Assembly (NCBI GenBank): GCA_913058475.1
Contig: CAJXQA010000008.1
Span: 1-38,931, forward strand
DNA length: 38,931 bases
Direction of reading: 5' to 3'
Origin: an uncultured Nitrosomonadales bacterium
GTDB taxonomy: Bacteria > Pseudomonadota > Gammaproteobacteria > Burkholderiales > Methylophilaceae
The notes beneath the pieces were generated by a model. It saw only the letters and a list, made by a program, of their open reading frames with translations, was not told the DNA's origin and did no database searches. Within the stretch, counting starts at the first letter, position 1. Every line of letters begins with the position of its first letter. Both the position numbers and the translations under genes were made by a program. Below are positions 25,807 to 36,193 of this stretch, in pieces.

Positions 25807-27621
25807 CTACTTAAAGTTCATAACAATTTTCTTCTTAATACTATTTTTATCCAAGCCACATTCCTTATATATTTCATCTTGTGATCCGTGATTGACAAAT
25901 TTATCAGGAATACCAAGTGTTAATGTAGGTATGACTATTTTATTTTTACTTAAAATTTCAAGAACTGCTGAACCCGCCCCTCCATGAATCGTATTGTCTT
26001 CAACTGTAACAATAAGCTTATGAGTTTTGGCGAGTTTTATAATTGCTGTTTCATCAATAGGTTTGATAAATCGCATATCAATAAGCGTTGCATTTAAATC
26101 ATTTGCAACATCAATACAGGTGTTGAGGATTGGGCCAAAAGCTAATATAACTATTTTTTTACCTGAAAAAAGCGTTTTACTTTTTCCTAGTTTAATGTCA
26201 CCTAAGTTTTTATTAACTTTCTTACTCATTCCACTTCCTCTTGGGTATCTGACAGCACATACCCCGTTATATTTATACCCATACTCAAGCATCGCATAAC
26301 ATTCATTTTCATTGCTTGGCGCCATTAAGATAACATTAGGGATGCATCTTAAAAAAGATATATCAAAGTTTCCAGAATGAGTTGGGCCATCAGCTCCAAC
26401 AATTCCTGCTCGATCAATGGCAAATAACATTGGTATATTTTGAAGAGCAACATCGTGAATAAACTGATCATAACCTCTTTGTAAAAAAGAAGAATATATT
26501 GCTACAACGGGTTTAATTTTATTGGATGCCAAGCCAGCAGCAAAAGTCAGTGCATGTTGTTCAGCAATTCCTACATCAAAAAACCTCTTGGGATATTTTT
26601 TAGCAAATTTTGTTAAGCCTGATCCATCCGCCATTGCTGGTGTAATTGCACATAATTGTTTATTCTTTTTCGCAGCGTCTAGAAGCCAACTAGAAAAAAC
26701 TTCGGTGTAAGTAATATTTTCTGTGGAGGTACTTTTTTTACTAATGCCATGAAATTTATTTGGATCAGATTCAGCAGGTGAAAACCCAAATCCTTTTTTT
26801 GTGGCTATATGGAGAAACTGCGGGCCACTTAGGGATTTGATGTTTGAAAGTGTATCAATCAATATATCGATATCATGCCCATCAATGGGACCAATATAAT
26901 TGAAACCAAATTCCTCGAATAATGTTCCAGGAATCATCATCCCTTTAACGTGTTCCTCAGTTTTTCTTGCAAGCTCAAGTACAGGCGGTAGAGCTGAAAA
27001 AACAGCCTTACCAGATTTCTTGACACTGCCATATATTTTTCCAGAAAGAAGTTTCGATAGGTAATTATTAAGCGCTCCTACGTTTTTGGAAATTGACATA
27101 TCGTTATCATTTAGGATCACAAGAAAGTCGTTATCTGAGGCTCCAGCATTATTTAGGCCTTCAAAAGCCATACCACCTGTCATACCCCCATCTCCAATAA
27201 CGGCAATGGCTTTATTTGAAGATTTACTAATTCTAAAACCCTCACTCATACCAAACGCGGCAGAAATTGATGTACTTGAGTGACCAGTCCCAAAATTATC
27301 ATAAATACTCTCTTTTAGGTTTGGAAAGCCAGAGAGTCCACCCTTTTTTCGTAAAGAGCTCATCATATCTTTTCGGCCTGTAATAATTTTATGTGTGTAT
27401 GTTTGGTGACCAACATCCCAAACAATTTTATCTTTTGGTGCATCGAAAACATAATGAATAGCTAGTGTAAGCTCTATGGCACCTAAATTAGATGAAAGAT
27501 GACCACCTGTCTCAAAAACACTTTCAATGAGAAATTCGCGAATTTCCTTAGCTAAAACTTTTAGATCCTTTCTAGAAAGTTTTTTTAAATCTTTAGGATT
27601 TTTAATTTTATCTATTAGCAT
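25807..27621 (-). CDS. dxs: 1-deoxy-D-xylulose-5-phosphate synthase
   Basis: A 604-residue thiamine-diphosphate enzyme joining pyruvate and glyceraldehyde-3-phosphate, the first step of the MEP isoprenoid pathway and also a source of DXP for [15 protein letters not shown] (41-52) and [12 protein letters not shown] (68-79) are substrate and ThDP motifs. [16 protein letters not shown] starts at residue 143 and ends its GDG-N cofactor motif near 171. [15 protein letters not shown] begins the transketolase-like Pyr domain, and the C-terminal domain ends with [15 protein letters not shown]. It lies 6 bases after ispA, forming the classical xseB-ispA-dxs operon. Confidence 0.97.
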   Translation of the reverse strand: MLIDKIKNPKDLKKLSRKDLKVLAKEIREFLIESVFETGGHLSSNLGAIELTLAIHYVFDAPKDKIVWDVGHQTYTHKIITGRKDMMSSLRKKGGLSGFPNLKESIYDNFGTGHSSTSISAAFGMSEGFRISKSSNKAIAVIGDGGMTGGMAFEGLNNAGASDNDFLVILNDNDMSISKNVGALNNYLSKLLSGKIYGSVKKSGKAVFSALPPVLELARKTEEHVKGMMIPGTLFEEFGFNYIGPIDGHDIDILIDTLSNIKSLSGPQFLHIATKKGFGFSPAESDPNKFHGISKKSTSTENITYTEVFSSWLLDAAKKNKQLCAITPAMADGSGLTKFAKKYPKRFFDVGIAEQHALTFAAGLASNKIKPVVAIYSSFLQRGYDQFIHDVALQNIPMLFAIDRAGIVGADGPTHSGNFDISFLRCIPNVILMAPSNENECYAMLEYGYKYNGVCAVRYPRGSGMSKKVNKNLGDIKLGKSKTLFSGKKIVILAFGPILNTCIDVANDLNATLIDMRFIKPIDETAIIKLAKTHKLIVTVEDNTIHGGAGSAVLEILSKNKIVIPTLTLGIPDKFVNHGSQDEIYKECGLDKNSIKKKIVMNFK

Positions 27622-27627
27622 TTGTGG

Positions 27628-28518
27628 TTAGTAATCTCTTGCATAAATCTTATCAATTAAATCATTAAGTGTTTGAGTATTTCCGGGAATTTGTTTTACA
27701 AGATTTTTAATTTCAACATAAAAGTTTTCTTTTATTTTTATTGATTTTGTAATTCCCATGATGCTAACATAGGTAGCCTTATTATCTTTTTGGTCTTTAC
27801 CACTTGTTTTTCCAAGGTCTTTAGAAGTAGATGTACCGTCTAATATATCATCTGTGATTTGATATAACTGCCCAAGAAGATATGCTAACTTTGAAATGCA
27901 GTCCTCTACGGATGGATCAAAAAAATTTGATATTGAATATGACATCATGCAAGATGCATGTATGAGTTCACCAGTTTTTTTCTTTTGAATTTTTTCTAAT
28001 AATTTAATATCTAATTCTTTGTTTGAGCATTCCATATCCAATGATTGACCAAAAACCATTCCATTAATACCTATGGCCTTAGAAAGATGAGAAATTAAAT
28101 TAATTTTTTTTGTGTCATCAATAATAAAATCTGGTGAAACTAAAAATTCAAAAGCTAATGATTGGAGTCCATCCCCAGCTAGAATTGCTTGCGATGCTCC
28201 AAATTTAATATGGCAAGAGGGTAGCCCTCTTCGTAATGAGTCGTCATCCATGTCAGGTAAGTCGTCATGTGTGAGGGAGTATGCATGAATAATTTCAATT
28301 GAAGCTGCAATAAAATCAAGTATATTTTGGTTGGTAGCATTAATTTCACCAATTGCATATACAAGTAATGCTCTAAATCGTTTACCACCATTTAGTAATG
28401 CATAATTTGCGGCATCATTGATTGTATTCTTGGAATTTTTTTTATCTAATTTTTTTTTTAAAAAATTATTAATTCTATCTTGATGAGAAATTTGCCAAGC
28501 ATCAAAAGCATTATTCAT
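27628..28518 (-). CDS. ispA: Farnesyl diphosphate synthase (short-chain polyprenyl synthase)
   Basis: A 296-residue all-alpha polyprenyl synthase. The first aspartate-rich motif DDLPDMDDD lies at residues 85-93 and the second, DDILD, at 222-226. GGKRFRALL (44-52) and the Gln-Ser-Leu-Asp segment near 157-160 are family positions. Two extra residues within the first motif are usual for bacterial FPP synthases. The product feeds ubiquinone and undecaprenyl synthesis. It overlaps xseB by 8 bases (ATGAATAA) and is followed by dxs after 9 bases including its stop. Confidence 0.95.
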   Translation of the reverse strand: MNNAFDAWQISHQDRINNFLKKKLDKKNSKNTINDAANYALLNGGKRFRALLVYAIGEINATNQNILDFIAASIEIIHAYSLTHDDLPDMDDDSLRRGLPSCHIKFGASQAILAGDGLQSLAFEFLVSPDFIIDDTKKINLISHLSKAIGINGMVFGQSLDMECSNKELDIKLLEKIQKKKTGELIHASCMMSYSISNFFDPSVEDCISKLAYLLGQLYQITDDILDGTSTSKDLGKTSGKDQKDNKATYVSIMGITKSIKIKENFYVEIKNLVKQIPGNTQTLNDLIDKIYARDY

Positions 28519-28732
28519 TAGTATTAAAATTTTCTAAGGCACCTTCTTTCGAAAGAATTTCCACTTTTTGCTCTATTTTTTTAAGTTTACTTTGAGCATT
28601 TTTAATTAAACTTATACCCTTTTCATATGATTTTAGTGAATCCTCTACATTAAGATCATCACATTCCATTTTATTTATAATAGATTCTAGTTCATTAAGT
28701 AGCTTTTCTATATTTATATTTTCTTCTGTCAT
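28511..28732 (-). CDS. xseB: Exodeoxyribonuclease VII small subunit
   Basis: A 73-residue, highly charged helical protein. The core FEKGISLIKNAQSKLKKIEQKVEIL-type segment (here with SYEKGISL and QKVEIL) and LLNELESIINKMECDDLNVEDSL-type helix are the XseB pattern of two antiparallel helices. XseB binds the large subunit XseA in the single-strand nuclease exonuclease VII. It overlaps ispA by 8 bases and follows the esterase gene by 4 bases. xseA is not in this window. Confidence 0.92.
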   Translation of the reverse strand: MTEENINIEKLLNELESIINKMECDDLNVEDSLKSYEKGISLIKNAQSKLKKIEQKVEILSKEGALENFNTNE

Positions 28733-28736
28733 CTTC

Positions 28737-29348
28737 TTAGTCTCTCAATAAAAACTCACGTACATCAAAAATCTCTTCATCAATAACTTCGTGTCCCATT
28801 TTATATTCTTTTAAAATAAAATTCTTATTAATTTTAAATTTTTGATAGGAAGTCTTAGCCAAATTAATATTGATAACATTATCATTGAAGCCATGGATCG
28901 CTTGAAATTTTAGATTTGATTTAGCATCAGATATTTCCATCTTCGGGCAGTAACCAGACAGTGAAATTACTTTGGTAAAATTTAATTTTGAGGTAAACCC
29001 AATATATTGTGCTAAAGCAGCTCCTTGTGAAAATCCACCAATAAATAATTTTTTTGTATTATAGGTTTCTAGTTGGGTTTCTATAATTGATTCAATATAA
29101 CGCATTGAAGTTTGTAATCCAGTTTCGTCTTGCATTTCAAAATTTAGTGATTCGATATCATACCAACCACGCATTTCAATACCTTGATTCATCGTAATTT
29201 TTCTATAAGGAGCATTCGGAAGGATGAACATGAATTCTTTTAAATTTAGTTGATTAATAAAATCTACGAAATCATTTTGATCTGCACCAAGGCCATGTAG
29301 CCATATAACAATTGCTTTTGGTGAAGGTTGTGAATTAATTGTGAGCAT
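28737..29348 (-). CDS. Carboxylesterase/phospholipase-type alpha/beta hydrolase
   Basis: A 203-residue cytoplasmic serine hydrolase of the Abhydrolase_2 family (acyl-protein thioesterase / EstB-like). IWLHGLGADQNDF is the oxyanion segment, GGFSQGAALA gives the nucleophile Ser107, GFNDNVI gives Asp156 and GHEV gives His186. It probably hydrolyses short-chain esters; the natural substrate is unknown. Translation begins immediately after the T-tract of a terminator hairpin, without a visible Shine-Dalgarno. It heads the string esterase-xseB-ispA-dxs-folE2. Confidence 0.88.
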   Translation of the reverse strand: MLTINSQPSPKAIVIWLHGLGADQNDFVDFINQLNLKEFMFILPNAPYRKITMNQGIEMRGWYDIESLNFEMQDETGLQTSMRYIESIIETQLETYNTKKLFIGGFSQGAALAQYIGFTSKLNFTKVISLSGYCPKMEISDAKSNLKFQAIHGFNDNVININLAKTSYQKFKINKNFILKEYKMGHEVIDEEIFDVREFLLRD

Positions 29349-29376
29349 AAAAAAAGCGGAGTCAATTATCCGCTTT
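29349..29376 (-). terminator. Intrinsic terminator after the SRPBCC gene
   Basis: On the minus strand AAAGCGGA, an 8-base loop and TCCGCTTT form a perfect 8-bp stem (29353-29376). A run of seven T lies at its end (29349-29355, partly within the stem). It lies 18 bases after the stop of the MxaD-like gene. The T-tract touches the start codon of the esterase gene. Confidence 0.85.
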
Positions 29377-29394
29377 CAGTTAAATTATTAGAGC

Positions 29395-29829
29395 CTATTT
29401 AGACTCAACAGATTTTTTAAATCCAGCTAGCCCCGGGCCTACAATCTTATTTACAGCAGCTACAGCAGTTGCATCATCCTGACCTTCTGGAATAGGAGGG
29501 TTTAATTTGTATGTCCTATAAAATCTTGCTGTCCATTGAACAATTGACTCATTATCATTTGCACCTTTTTTAACTCTAATCTGTGCGTTATAGTCTGAAA
29601 AAGGAACATCCGTTTTTATTAGTTCGTACTTAATTTTCATTGTTTTATCTTTAAAAGATCTCACCTTCATAATTTTATTAAATTCAGAATAATTTTTTAA
29701 TGCGTCCCATGTTTTTTCAGGTGAAGCTGCAATTGTGACTGATTCTTGAACCTTTTGTGGTGTTGGTCCATGTGATAAAGCTGAGGTAGAAAATATAATT
29801 GCTAGTAAGGTAAAAATAATTTTTTTCAT
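29395..29829 (-). CDS. Exported SRPBCC protein, MxaD-like
   Basis: A 144-residue protein with a clear signal peptide (residues 1-19, cleavage about ALS/HGP). The mature part is an SRPBCC (START/polyketide-cyclase) domain: VTIAASPEKTWDALKNYSEFNKIM at about 31-54 and a C-terminal helix. A mature start HGPTPQKVQESVTI is what I remember from MxaD, the periplasmic protein that helps methanol dehydrogenase pass electrons to its cytochrome in methylotrophs. This is recollection, not a search. A Shine-Dalgarno AAAGGA precedes it. It follows the propeller gene by 58 bases and ends at a terminator, so the two form a pair. Confidence 0.7.
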   Translation of the reverse strand: MKKIIFTLLAIIFSTSALSHGPTPQKVQESVTIAASPEKTWDALKNYSEFNKIMKVRSFKDKTMKIKYELIKTDVPFSDYNAQIRVKKGANDNESIVQWTARFYRTYKLNPPIPEGQDDATAVAAVNKIVGPGLAGFKKSVESK

Positions 29830-29887
29830 TCTTTTGAATCCTTTTTTATTGGTTTTTAATATTTTTATATACTACTATAAAAAAACT

Positions 29888-30874
29888 TTACTGAAGTATA
29901 AAATCTCCAAAAGACCTGCTTTGCGCGCCTGTCTTTATCTCCTTAATATGTTTAAAGTTTTGAGTATCGAAAATTGAAATTGAATCGCTACCCCAGTTAG
30001 TTACAACGAGTAAGTTCAGCTTAATACTAAGATCTAAATTTTCTGGCGTTTCACCTGTATCCAATGTTTTTATTGTTTTTTTTGAATCTAGGTCATAAAT
30101 AGTAATGGTGTCATCAATAGTATTTGTTACATATGCCACTTTATTATTTACTCGAACATTATAGGGATGCGCCCCAACTAAGAATTCATGTTTTGACCAA
30201 TCCACTAAATTTATAATACTAACTGAATCATCATAAACATTTGCTACATATGCAAAATTACCTTCTGAGTAAACCCCAAATGGATGATTTCCGGTTTCTA
30301 TTTTTTTTACTAAATTGTGATCTTTGTCATAAATTTCGAGAGTATTGGCATCTCGATTAGTGATTACCTGATACTGATACTTCTCGTTATAAGCTATCCC
30401 AGATGGGGTAATCCCCACGTTTTGCGAACTAGTCACTCTCATTTCATCAACTGATACTGTTAGGACATTATTTTTAAACCAGTCAGTGACATAAACCTCA
30501 GTTTCTTCAAAGTTAGAAGTTAGGCTGAGGGGGGCAGTGCCTAGTTTGATAGTTGTTATTAACCTGTCGTTTACTGCATCGATGACTGAGATATCATCCG
30601 TACCCACATTACCAACAAAAACTAATTTCTTTTTTTGTAAAATTGTTATGCCAAGCGGAGCAACTCCAACCTCTAATGTTTTTAATTTTTTTAATGTTTC
30701 TAAGTCAACAATAGAAACCGTATTATCACCTTGGTTTGTTATGTATGCTTTGGATGTATGATCTATTTTAAAGTTATATGAAAAATAAAAATAAAGAATA
30801 ATCAAAAAAAAAGTTAAAATGAATATATTAGAATTTTTTAAATTAAATATTGATATTTTTTTTTGTTTAACCAT
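29888..30874 (-). CDS. Membrane-anchored periplasmic YVTN beta-propeller protein
   Basis: A 328-residue protein. A single hydrophobic stretch (about residues 17-34) after a lysine-rich start acts as signal anchor, leaving the rest in the periplasm. The remainder is seven repeats of the YVTN/YncE type, each about 40 residues: YITNQGDNTVSIVD, VFVGNVGTDDISVID, VYVTDWFKNNVLTVS, VITNRDANTLEIYD, AYVANVYDDSVSIIN, AYVTNTIDDTITIYD and LVVTNWGSDSISIFD. Each is followed by a GxxPxxx turn except the last, which supports a seven-bladed propeller. Function is unknown. Such propellers occur near PQQ/methanol-oxidation genes in methylotrophs, and the MxaD-like neighbour suggests a similar role here (inference). 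No Shine-Dalgarno is obvious. Confidence 0.82.
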   Translation of the reverse strand: MVKQKKISIFNLKNSNIFILTFFLIILYFYFSYNFKIDHTSKAYITNQGDNTVSIVDLETLKKLKTLEVGVAPLGITILQKKKLVFVGNVGTDDISVIDAVNDRLITTIKLGTAPLSLTSNFEETEVYVTDWFKNNVLTVSVDEMRVTSSQNVGITPSGIAYNEKYQYQVITNRDANTLEIYDKDHNLVKKIETGNHPFGVYSEGNFAYVANVYDDSVSIINLVDWSKHEFLVGAHPYNVRVNNKVAYVTNTIDDTITIYDLDSKKTIKTLDTGETPENLDLSIKLNLLVVTNWGSDSISIFDTQNFKHIKEIKTGAQSRSFGDFILQ

Positions 30875-30875
30875 G

Positions 30876-30905
30876 TTGAAAAGTGTAAAGCATAAAAAAG
30901 ATTAT
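30876..30905 (+). promoter_or_regulatory. Candidate promoter of rppH
   Basis: TTGAAA at 30876-30881 and GATTAT at 30900-30905 are 18 bases apart. The expected start near 30912 precedes the Shine-Dalgarno AAGGA at 30916-30920, which is 8 bases before the rppH ATG. The -10 matches consensus in only four of six positions. Confidence 0.4.
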
Positions 30906-30928
30906 TTTAGTTAATAAGGATAATACCA

Positions 30929-31394
30929 ATGATTGATAAAGAAGGATATCGCGAAAATGTTGCGATAGTAATAATTAATAGTGATCATAAGGTGCTTTGG
31001 GCTAAAAGAACAAATGAAAATGCATGGCAATTTCCTCAAGGAGGAATTAAGAAAAATGAGACAATTGAAGGAGCAATGTTTCGAGAATTAAAGGAAGAGG
31101 TGGGCATTGACGAGGATAATGTAGAAATCCTTGGAAGAATAAGTGACTGGTTATATTATGATGTTCCAAAAAATTGGATTAGAAAAGACAATAATTTATA
31201 CAAAGGGCAAAAACAAATTTGGTTTTTACTAAAATTTACGGGTAATGAAAATGACATATATCTTAACAATTCACCAAAACCAGAATTTGATAATTGGTCT
31301 TGGGTTGATTATTGGATACCAAGTGATGAAGTCATTGATTTTAAAAAAGATGTTTACACAAAAGCATTAAAGCAATTGTCAGTCTTCTTAGATA

Positions 31395-31402
<8 letters not shown>
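30929..31402 (+). CDS. rppH: RNA 5'-pyrophosphohydrolase (Nudix) RppH
   Basis: A 157-residue Nudix hydrolase. RENVAIVIIN and WQFPQGGIKKNET are the RppH N-terminal signature. The Nudix box runs from Gly52 or Gly53 of QGGIKKNE to REL and EEVGI, matching GX5EX7REUXEEXGU. RppH removes pyrophosphate from mRNA 5' ends and starts RNA decay. It is the only plus-strand gene in this part of the window, divergent from the propeller gene (54 bases apart), and its last 8 bases overlap the 3' end of convergent psd. AAGGA is the ribosome-binding site. Confidence 0.94.
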
Positions 31403-33046
<1,644 letters not shown>

Positions 33047-33054
33047 TTACAAAA

Positions 33055-33546
33055 TTATATTTTTAAGATCCTATCACCTCGACCAATCCCCGAAGCTCCT
33101 GTTCGAACAATTTCAACCACAAAAGAATTATTTAAACTTTTTAAGTAATTATCTAATTCTGTAGATGTGCCTGTAAATTCAATTGTGAGAATATTTTCTG
33201 AAGAATCAATTATCCTTCCCCCATAGCTATTACTGAGTTGTTGCACCTCATCTCGATATTGCTTATTCGCCTTTACTTTAACCAAAACTAACTCTCGTTC
33301 AATATGATCACCATCATGCAAATCAAGAACTTTTACTACATCAATAAGTTTATTTAGTTGCTTTATGATCTGCTCGATTATTTGATCAGAACCACTAGTT
33401 ACAATGGTCATTCTAGATAGCGACTGGTCTTCTGTAGGTGCGACTGATAAAGATTCGATATTATAGCCTCTAGCAGAAAAAAGTCCCGATACCCTTGAAA
33501 GAGCACCTGCTTCGTTTTCCATGAGTAATGAAATAATGTGTCTCAT
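33055..33546 (-). CDS. ilvH: Acetolactate synthase small (regulatory) subunit
   Basis: A 163-residue protein with an N-terminal ACT domain (residues 3-75: ISLLMENEAGALSRVSGLFSARGYNIESL) and the C-terminal ALS_ss domain. IlvH binds the large subunit and confers feedback inhibition by valine. The start codon directly follows the ilvB stop with no gap, which suggests coupled synthesis of the two subunits. Confidence 0.96.
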   Translation of the reverse strand: MRHIISLLMENEAGALSRVSGLFSARGYNIESLSVAPTEDQSLSRMTIVTSGSDQIIEQIIKQLNKLIDVVKVLDLHDGDHIERELVLVKVKANKQYRDEVQQLSNSYGGRIIDSSENILTIEFTGTSTELDNYLKSLNNSFVVEIVRTGASGIGRGDRILKI

Positions 33547-35277
33547 TTATAGATCTTCTGCATCATCAGCTAAGATCATTTCCGATAAACCTTTACCACT
33601 TGCCACCATAGGGAAAACATTTTCTGTCTGATCTGTTATAAAATCTAAAAACACTAACCTCTCTTTTAGTTTTGGCGAAAATGCCTCTTTTAATGCACCT
33701 TCAATATCTGAAGAATTTTCGATTTTCATACCAACATGACCATAAGATTCGGCAAGTTTTACAAAATCTGGTAAGGCATCCATGTAAGACTCAGCATAAC
33801 GGTTTCCATAAAAAAACTCTTGCCATTGTCTAACCATACCCATGTAACGATTATTTAAATTAACAATTTTTACAGGCAAGTTAAATTGTTTACATGTTGA
33901 AAGCTCTTGTATACACATTTGAATTGATGCTTCCCCAGTTACACACGCTACTTGTGAGTCAGGAAAAGCGAGTTGACAACCCATTGCATATGGAAGACCT
34001 ACACCCATCGTGCCTAATCCCCCTGAATTAATCCATCTTCTCGGTTTATCAAACGGATAGTACTGTGCAGCCCACATTTGATGCTGACCTACATCCGAAG
34101 TAATAAAGGCATCACCATTTGTAACTTCATGAAGTTTTTGTATAACTTTTTGAGGTTTAATTTGCGTTCCATCATCCTGAAAGCTCATACAATCTTTTTG
34201 TTTCCATAGATCTATAGTTTTTAGCCAATCAGAGATTAAATTATTAGTACTATTACTTTTTAGGGCTTTGAATGCAGAAATAAGATCTTCAAGTACAAGC
34301 TTGACGTCACCTACAATTGGAATATCAATTTTAACCCTTTTAGAAATAGAGGCTGGGTCAATGTCAATATGAATGATCTTTTTTGGTGTTGCTAAAAAAT
34401 GATCAGGATTTCCAATCACCCTATCATCAAATCTTGCTCCAACAGCTAATAAAACGTCGCATTCTTGCATTGCCATATTGGCTTGATACGTTCCATGCAT
34501 TCCTAGCATCCCTAAAAAATTCTCATGCGAAGCAGGAAAGCCACCTAATCCCATTAAGGTATTAGTTATAGGAAAACCTAAAAGTTTAACAAACTCTGTT
34601 AAAGCATCTGATGCATTTCCAAGCACTACGCCTCCACCTGAATATACCATTGGTTTTTGCGCATTGATCAGTAAATCTAAGGCTTTATTGATTTGGCCGC
34701 TATGTCCTTGCTTAACAGGATTGTAAGATCTAAGAGAAACATTTTTAGGGTATATAAATTCTGTAGTTTCAGCTGTAATATCTTTTGGTATATCAACAAG
34801 AACAGGACCTGGACGTCCTGTTGCCGCTAAATAAAATGCCTTTTTAATTGTGCTTGCAATATCTTTTACATCTTTCACTAAAAAGTTATGTTTAACACAT
34901 GGCCTCGTAATACCAACGGTATCACATTCTTGAAAAGCATCTTGACCGATCGCGTGTGTTGGAACCTGACCACTGATAATGACTATAGGAATAGAATCCA
35001 TATGAGCAGTAGCTATTCCTGTTACTGCGTTTGTAGCTCCAGGACCTGATGTAACTAGAGCAACCCCAACATCACCCGTAGCTCTTGAGTATGCGTCTGC
35101 CGCATGAACGGCCGCTTGCTCGTGTCGGACAAGAACGTGTTTGAAAGATTTTTGTTGGAAAATTGCGTCGTATATATTTAATACCGCACCTCCTGGGTAA
35201 CCAAAAACAAATTTAACATTTTCTTTCTGGAGACATCGGATGGCAATTTCTGCACCAGTAATAATTTCAGCTGTCAT
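33547..35277 (-). CDS. ilvB: Acetolactate synthase large (catalytic) subunit
   Basis: A 576-residue ThDP/FAD enzyme (IlvI-type). The N-terminal Pyr domain has FGYPGGAVLNIYDA and the catalytic Glu53 in RHEQAAVHAADAY. The central FAD-domain segment GMHGTYQANMAM is present, and the PP domain has GEASIQMCIQEL with its asparagine in NLNNRYMGMV. GEAS replaces the textbook GDGS; a Glu here is common in proteobacterial IlvI-type enzymes as I recall them. It condenses two pyruvates, or pyruvate and 2-oxobutyrate. It heads ilvB-ilvH-ilvC-psd and has a likely promoter of its own. No clear Shine-Dalgarno is seen. Confidence 0.96.
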   Translation of the reverse strand: MTAEIITGAEIAIRCLQKENVKFVFGYPGGAVLNIYDAIFQQKSFKHVLVRHEQAAVHAADAYSRATGDVGVALVTSGPGATNAVTGIATAHMDSIPIVIISGQVPTHAIGQDAFQECDTVGITRPCVKHNFLVKDVKDIASTIKKAFYLAATGRPGPVLVDIPKDITAETTEFIYPKNVSLRSYNPVKQGHSGQINKALDLLINAQKPMVYSGGGVVLGNASDALTEFVKLLGFPITNTLMGLGGFPASHENFLGMLGMHGTYQANMAMQECDVLLAVGARFDDRVIGNPDHFLATPKKIIHIDIDPASISKRVKIDIPIVGDVKLVLEDLISAFKALKSNSTNNLISDWLKTIDLWKQKDCMSFQDDGTQIKPQKVIQKLHEVTNGDAFITSDVGQHQMWAAQYYPFDKPRRWINSGGLGTMGVGLPYAMGCQLAFPDSQVACVTGEASIQMCIQELSTCKQFNLPVKIVNLNNRYMGMVRQWQEFFYGNRYAESYMDALPDFVKLAESYGHVGMKIENSSDIEGALKEAFSPKLKERLVFLDFITDQTENVFPMVASGKGLSEMILADDAEDL

Positions 35278-35301
35278 GGAAAACTAGAATAATAAAAAGA
35301 T

Positions 35302-35330
35302 ATGATAACCTTTTGCTATGTCTTCCTCAA
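35302..35330 (-). promoter_or_regulatory. Predicted promoter of the ilvBHC-psd operon
   Basis: On the minus strand TTGAGG (35325-35330) and TATCAT (35302-35307) are exactly 17 bases apart. The expected start near 35295 leaves a leader of about 18 bases, too short for a leader-peptide attenuator. The -35 is also one arm of the hairpin at 35325-35350. Confidence 0.5.
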
Positions 35331-35350
35331 GCCTATAAAGGCTTTTGAGG
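35325..35350 (-). other. Inverted repeat straddling the nadC stop
   Basis: CCTCAA-GCCT and AGGC-(TT)-TTGAGG form a stem of about ten base pairs with a 2-base bulge and a 4-base loop. It spans the nadC stop codon. No T-run follows on the minus strand, so it is not a standard intrinsic terminator. It may stop or stabilise the nadC mRNA end or affect the overlapping ilv promoter. Confidence 0.45.
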
Positions 35351-36193
35351 TGAAAAAAGCATAGAAAAATCAATTGCCTTTATATTTTTAGTAATTGCGC
35401 CTATAGATATTCTGTCAACACCGGTTCTTGCATAATGTAAAATATTTTCTTCGTTTATATTTCCGGAAGCCTCTAGCAAAGCTTCGCCGTTATTTAACTT
35501 TACCGATTTTTTACAATCCTCAACTGAGAAATTATCTAAAAGTATATTTTTTACTCCAAAAGAAAGCGCTTCTTTTAGCTCTTTAATATCTTCTACCTCG
35601 ACCTGAACCTGTTCTAAATGTTCTATGTTTTGTAGCATATTTTTAAAAGAGTCGAATGTATTTTTGTGGTTTTCTTTTAATAAAATGTGATCGAATAAGC
35701 CTATTCTTTGATTACTCCCACCACCAATTAAGACAGCATATTTTTGGGCAACCCTGAGACCAGGAATTGTTTTACGTGTATCAAAAATCTTAGCAGAGGT
35801 ACTTTTCACTAAATTCCTAAAATGTGCAGTGGATGTTGCTGTTCCAGAGAGTAACTGTAAGAAATTTAATGCAACCCTTTCACCCATTAGAATAGAAGCT
35901 ATTAAGCCTTCTACAACGCAAATTAACTGGTTTTTTTTAATATTCTCGCCATCCTCAACCAACCATTTAATTCTAATATCTTTATCTATTTGCCTAAAAC
36001 ACTCCTCAACCCATGGTTTACCACACAATATTCCTTTTTCTTTCATTTTAATCTGAACCTGACCCTTGATACCATCCTTTAATAAATTTGATGTGAGATC
36101 GGCCTCACCTAAATCTTCTTTTAATGCATGTGTGATGTTTGTTTTTATAGCATTGGCGAGCATGGTTTGTGTAAACCTATTTTTTTTATCCAT
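35333..36193 (-). CDS. nadC: Quinolinate phosphoribosyltransferase (NadC)
   Basis: A 286-residue enzyme that makes nicotinate mononucleotide from quinolinate and PRPP, the step before NadD (2408-3064). HALKEDLGEADLTSNLL is the N-terminal signature. ERVALNFLQLLSGTATSTAHF (about 119-140), DTRKTIPGLRVAQKYAV (about 158-174) and the GGGSNQRIGLFDHILLKENH stretch are diagnostic. The C-terminal EASGNINEENI and GVDRISIGAIT close the barrel. The start codon directly follows the mnmA stop. A hairpin covers the stop. Confidence 0.95.
   Translation of the reverse strand: MDKKNRFTQTMLANAIKTNITHALKEDLGEADLTSNLLKDGIKGQVQIKMKEKGILCGKPWVEECFRQIDKDIRIKWLVEDGENIKKNQLICVVEGLIASILMGERVALNFLQLLSGTATSTAHFRNLVKSTSAKIFDTRKTIPGLRVAQKYAVLIGGGSNQRIGLFDHILLKENHKNTFDSFKNMLQNIEHLEQVQVEVEDIKELKEALSFGVKNILLDNFSVEDCKKSVKLNNGEALLEASGNINEENILHYARTGVDRISIGAITKNIKAIDFSMLFSPQKPL

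Noticed and set aside
30875-30928. Lac-promoter-like TTTATGCTTTACAC text upstream of the propeller gene on the minus strand
   Set aside because: The elements do not fall at usable -35/-10 spacing relative to the start codon, so it is not called as a promoter.
33547-35277. GEAS in place of GDGS in the ThDP motif of acetolactate synthase as a sign of inactivity
   Set aside because: Glu at this place is common in proteobacterial IlvI-type enzymes as I recall them, and all other catalytic motifs are intact.
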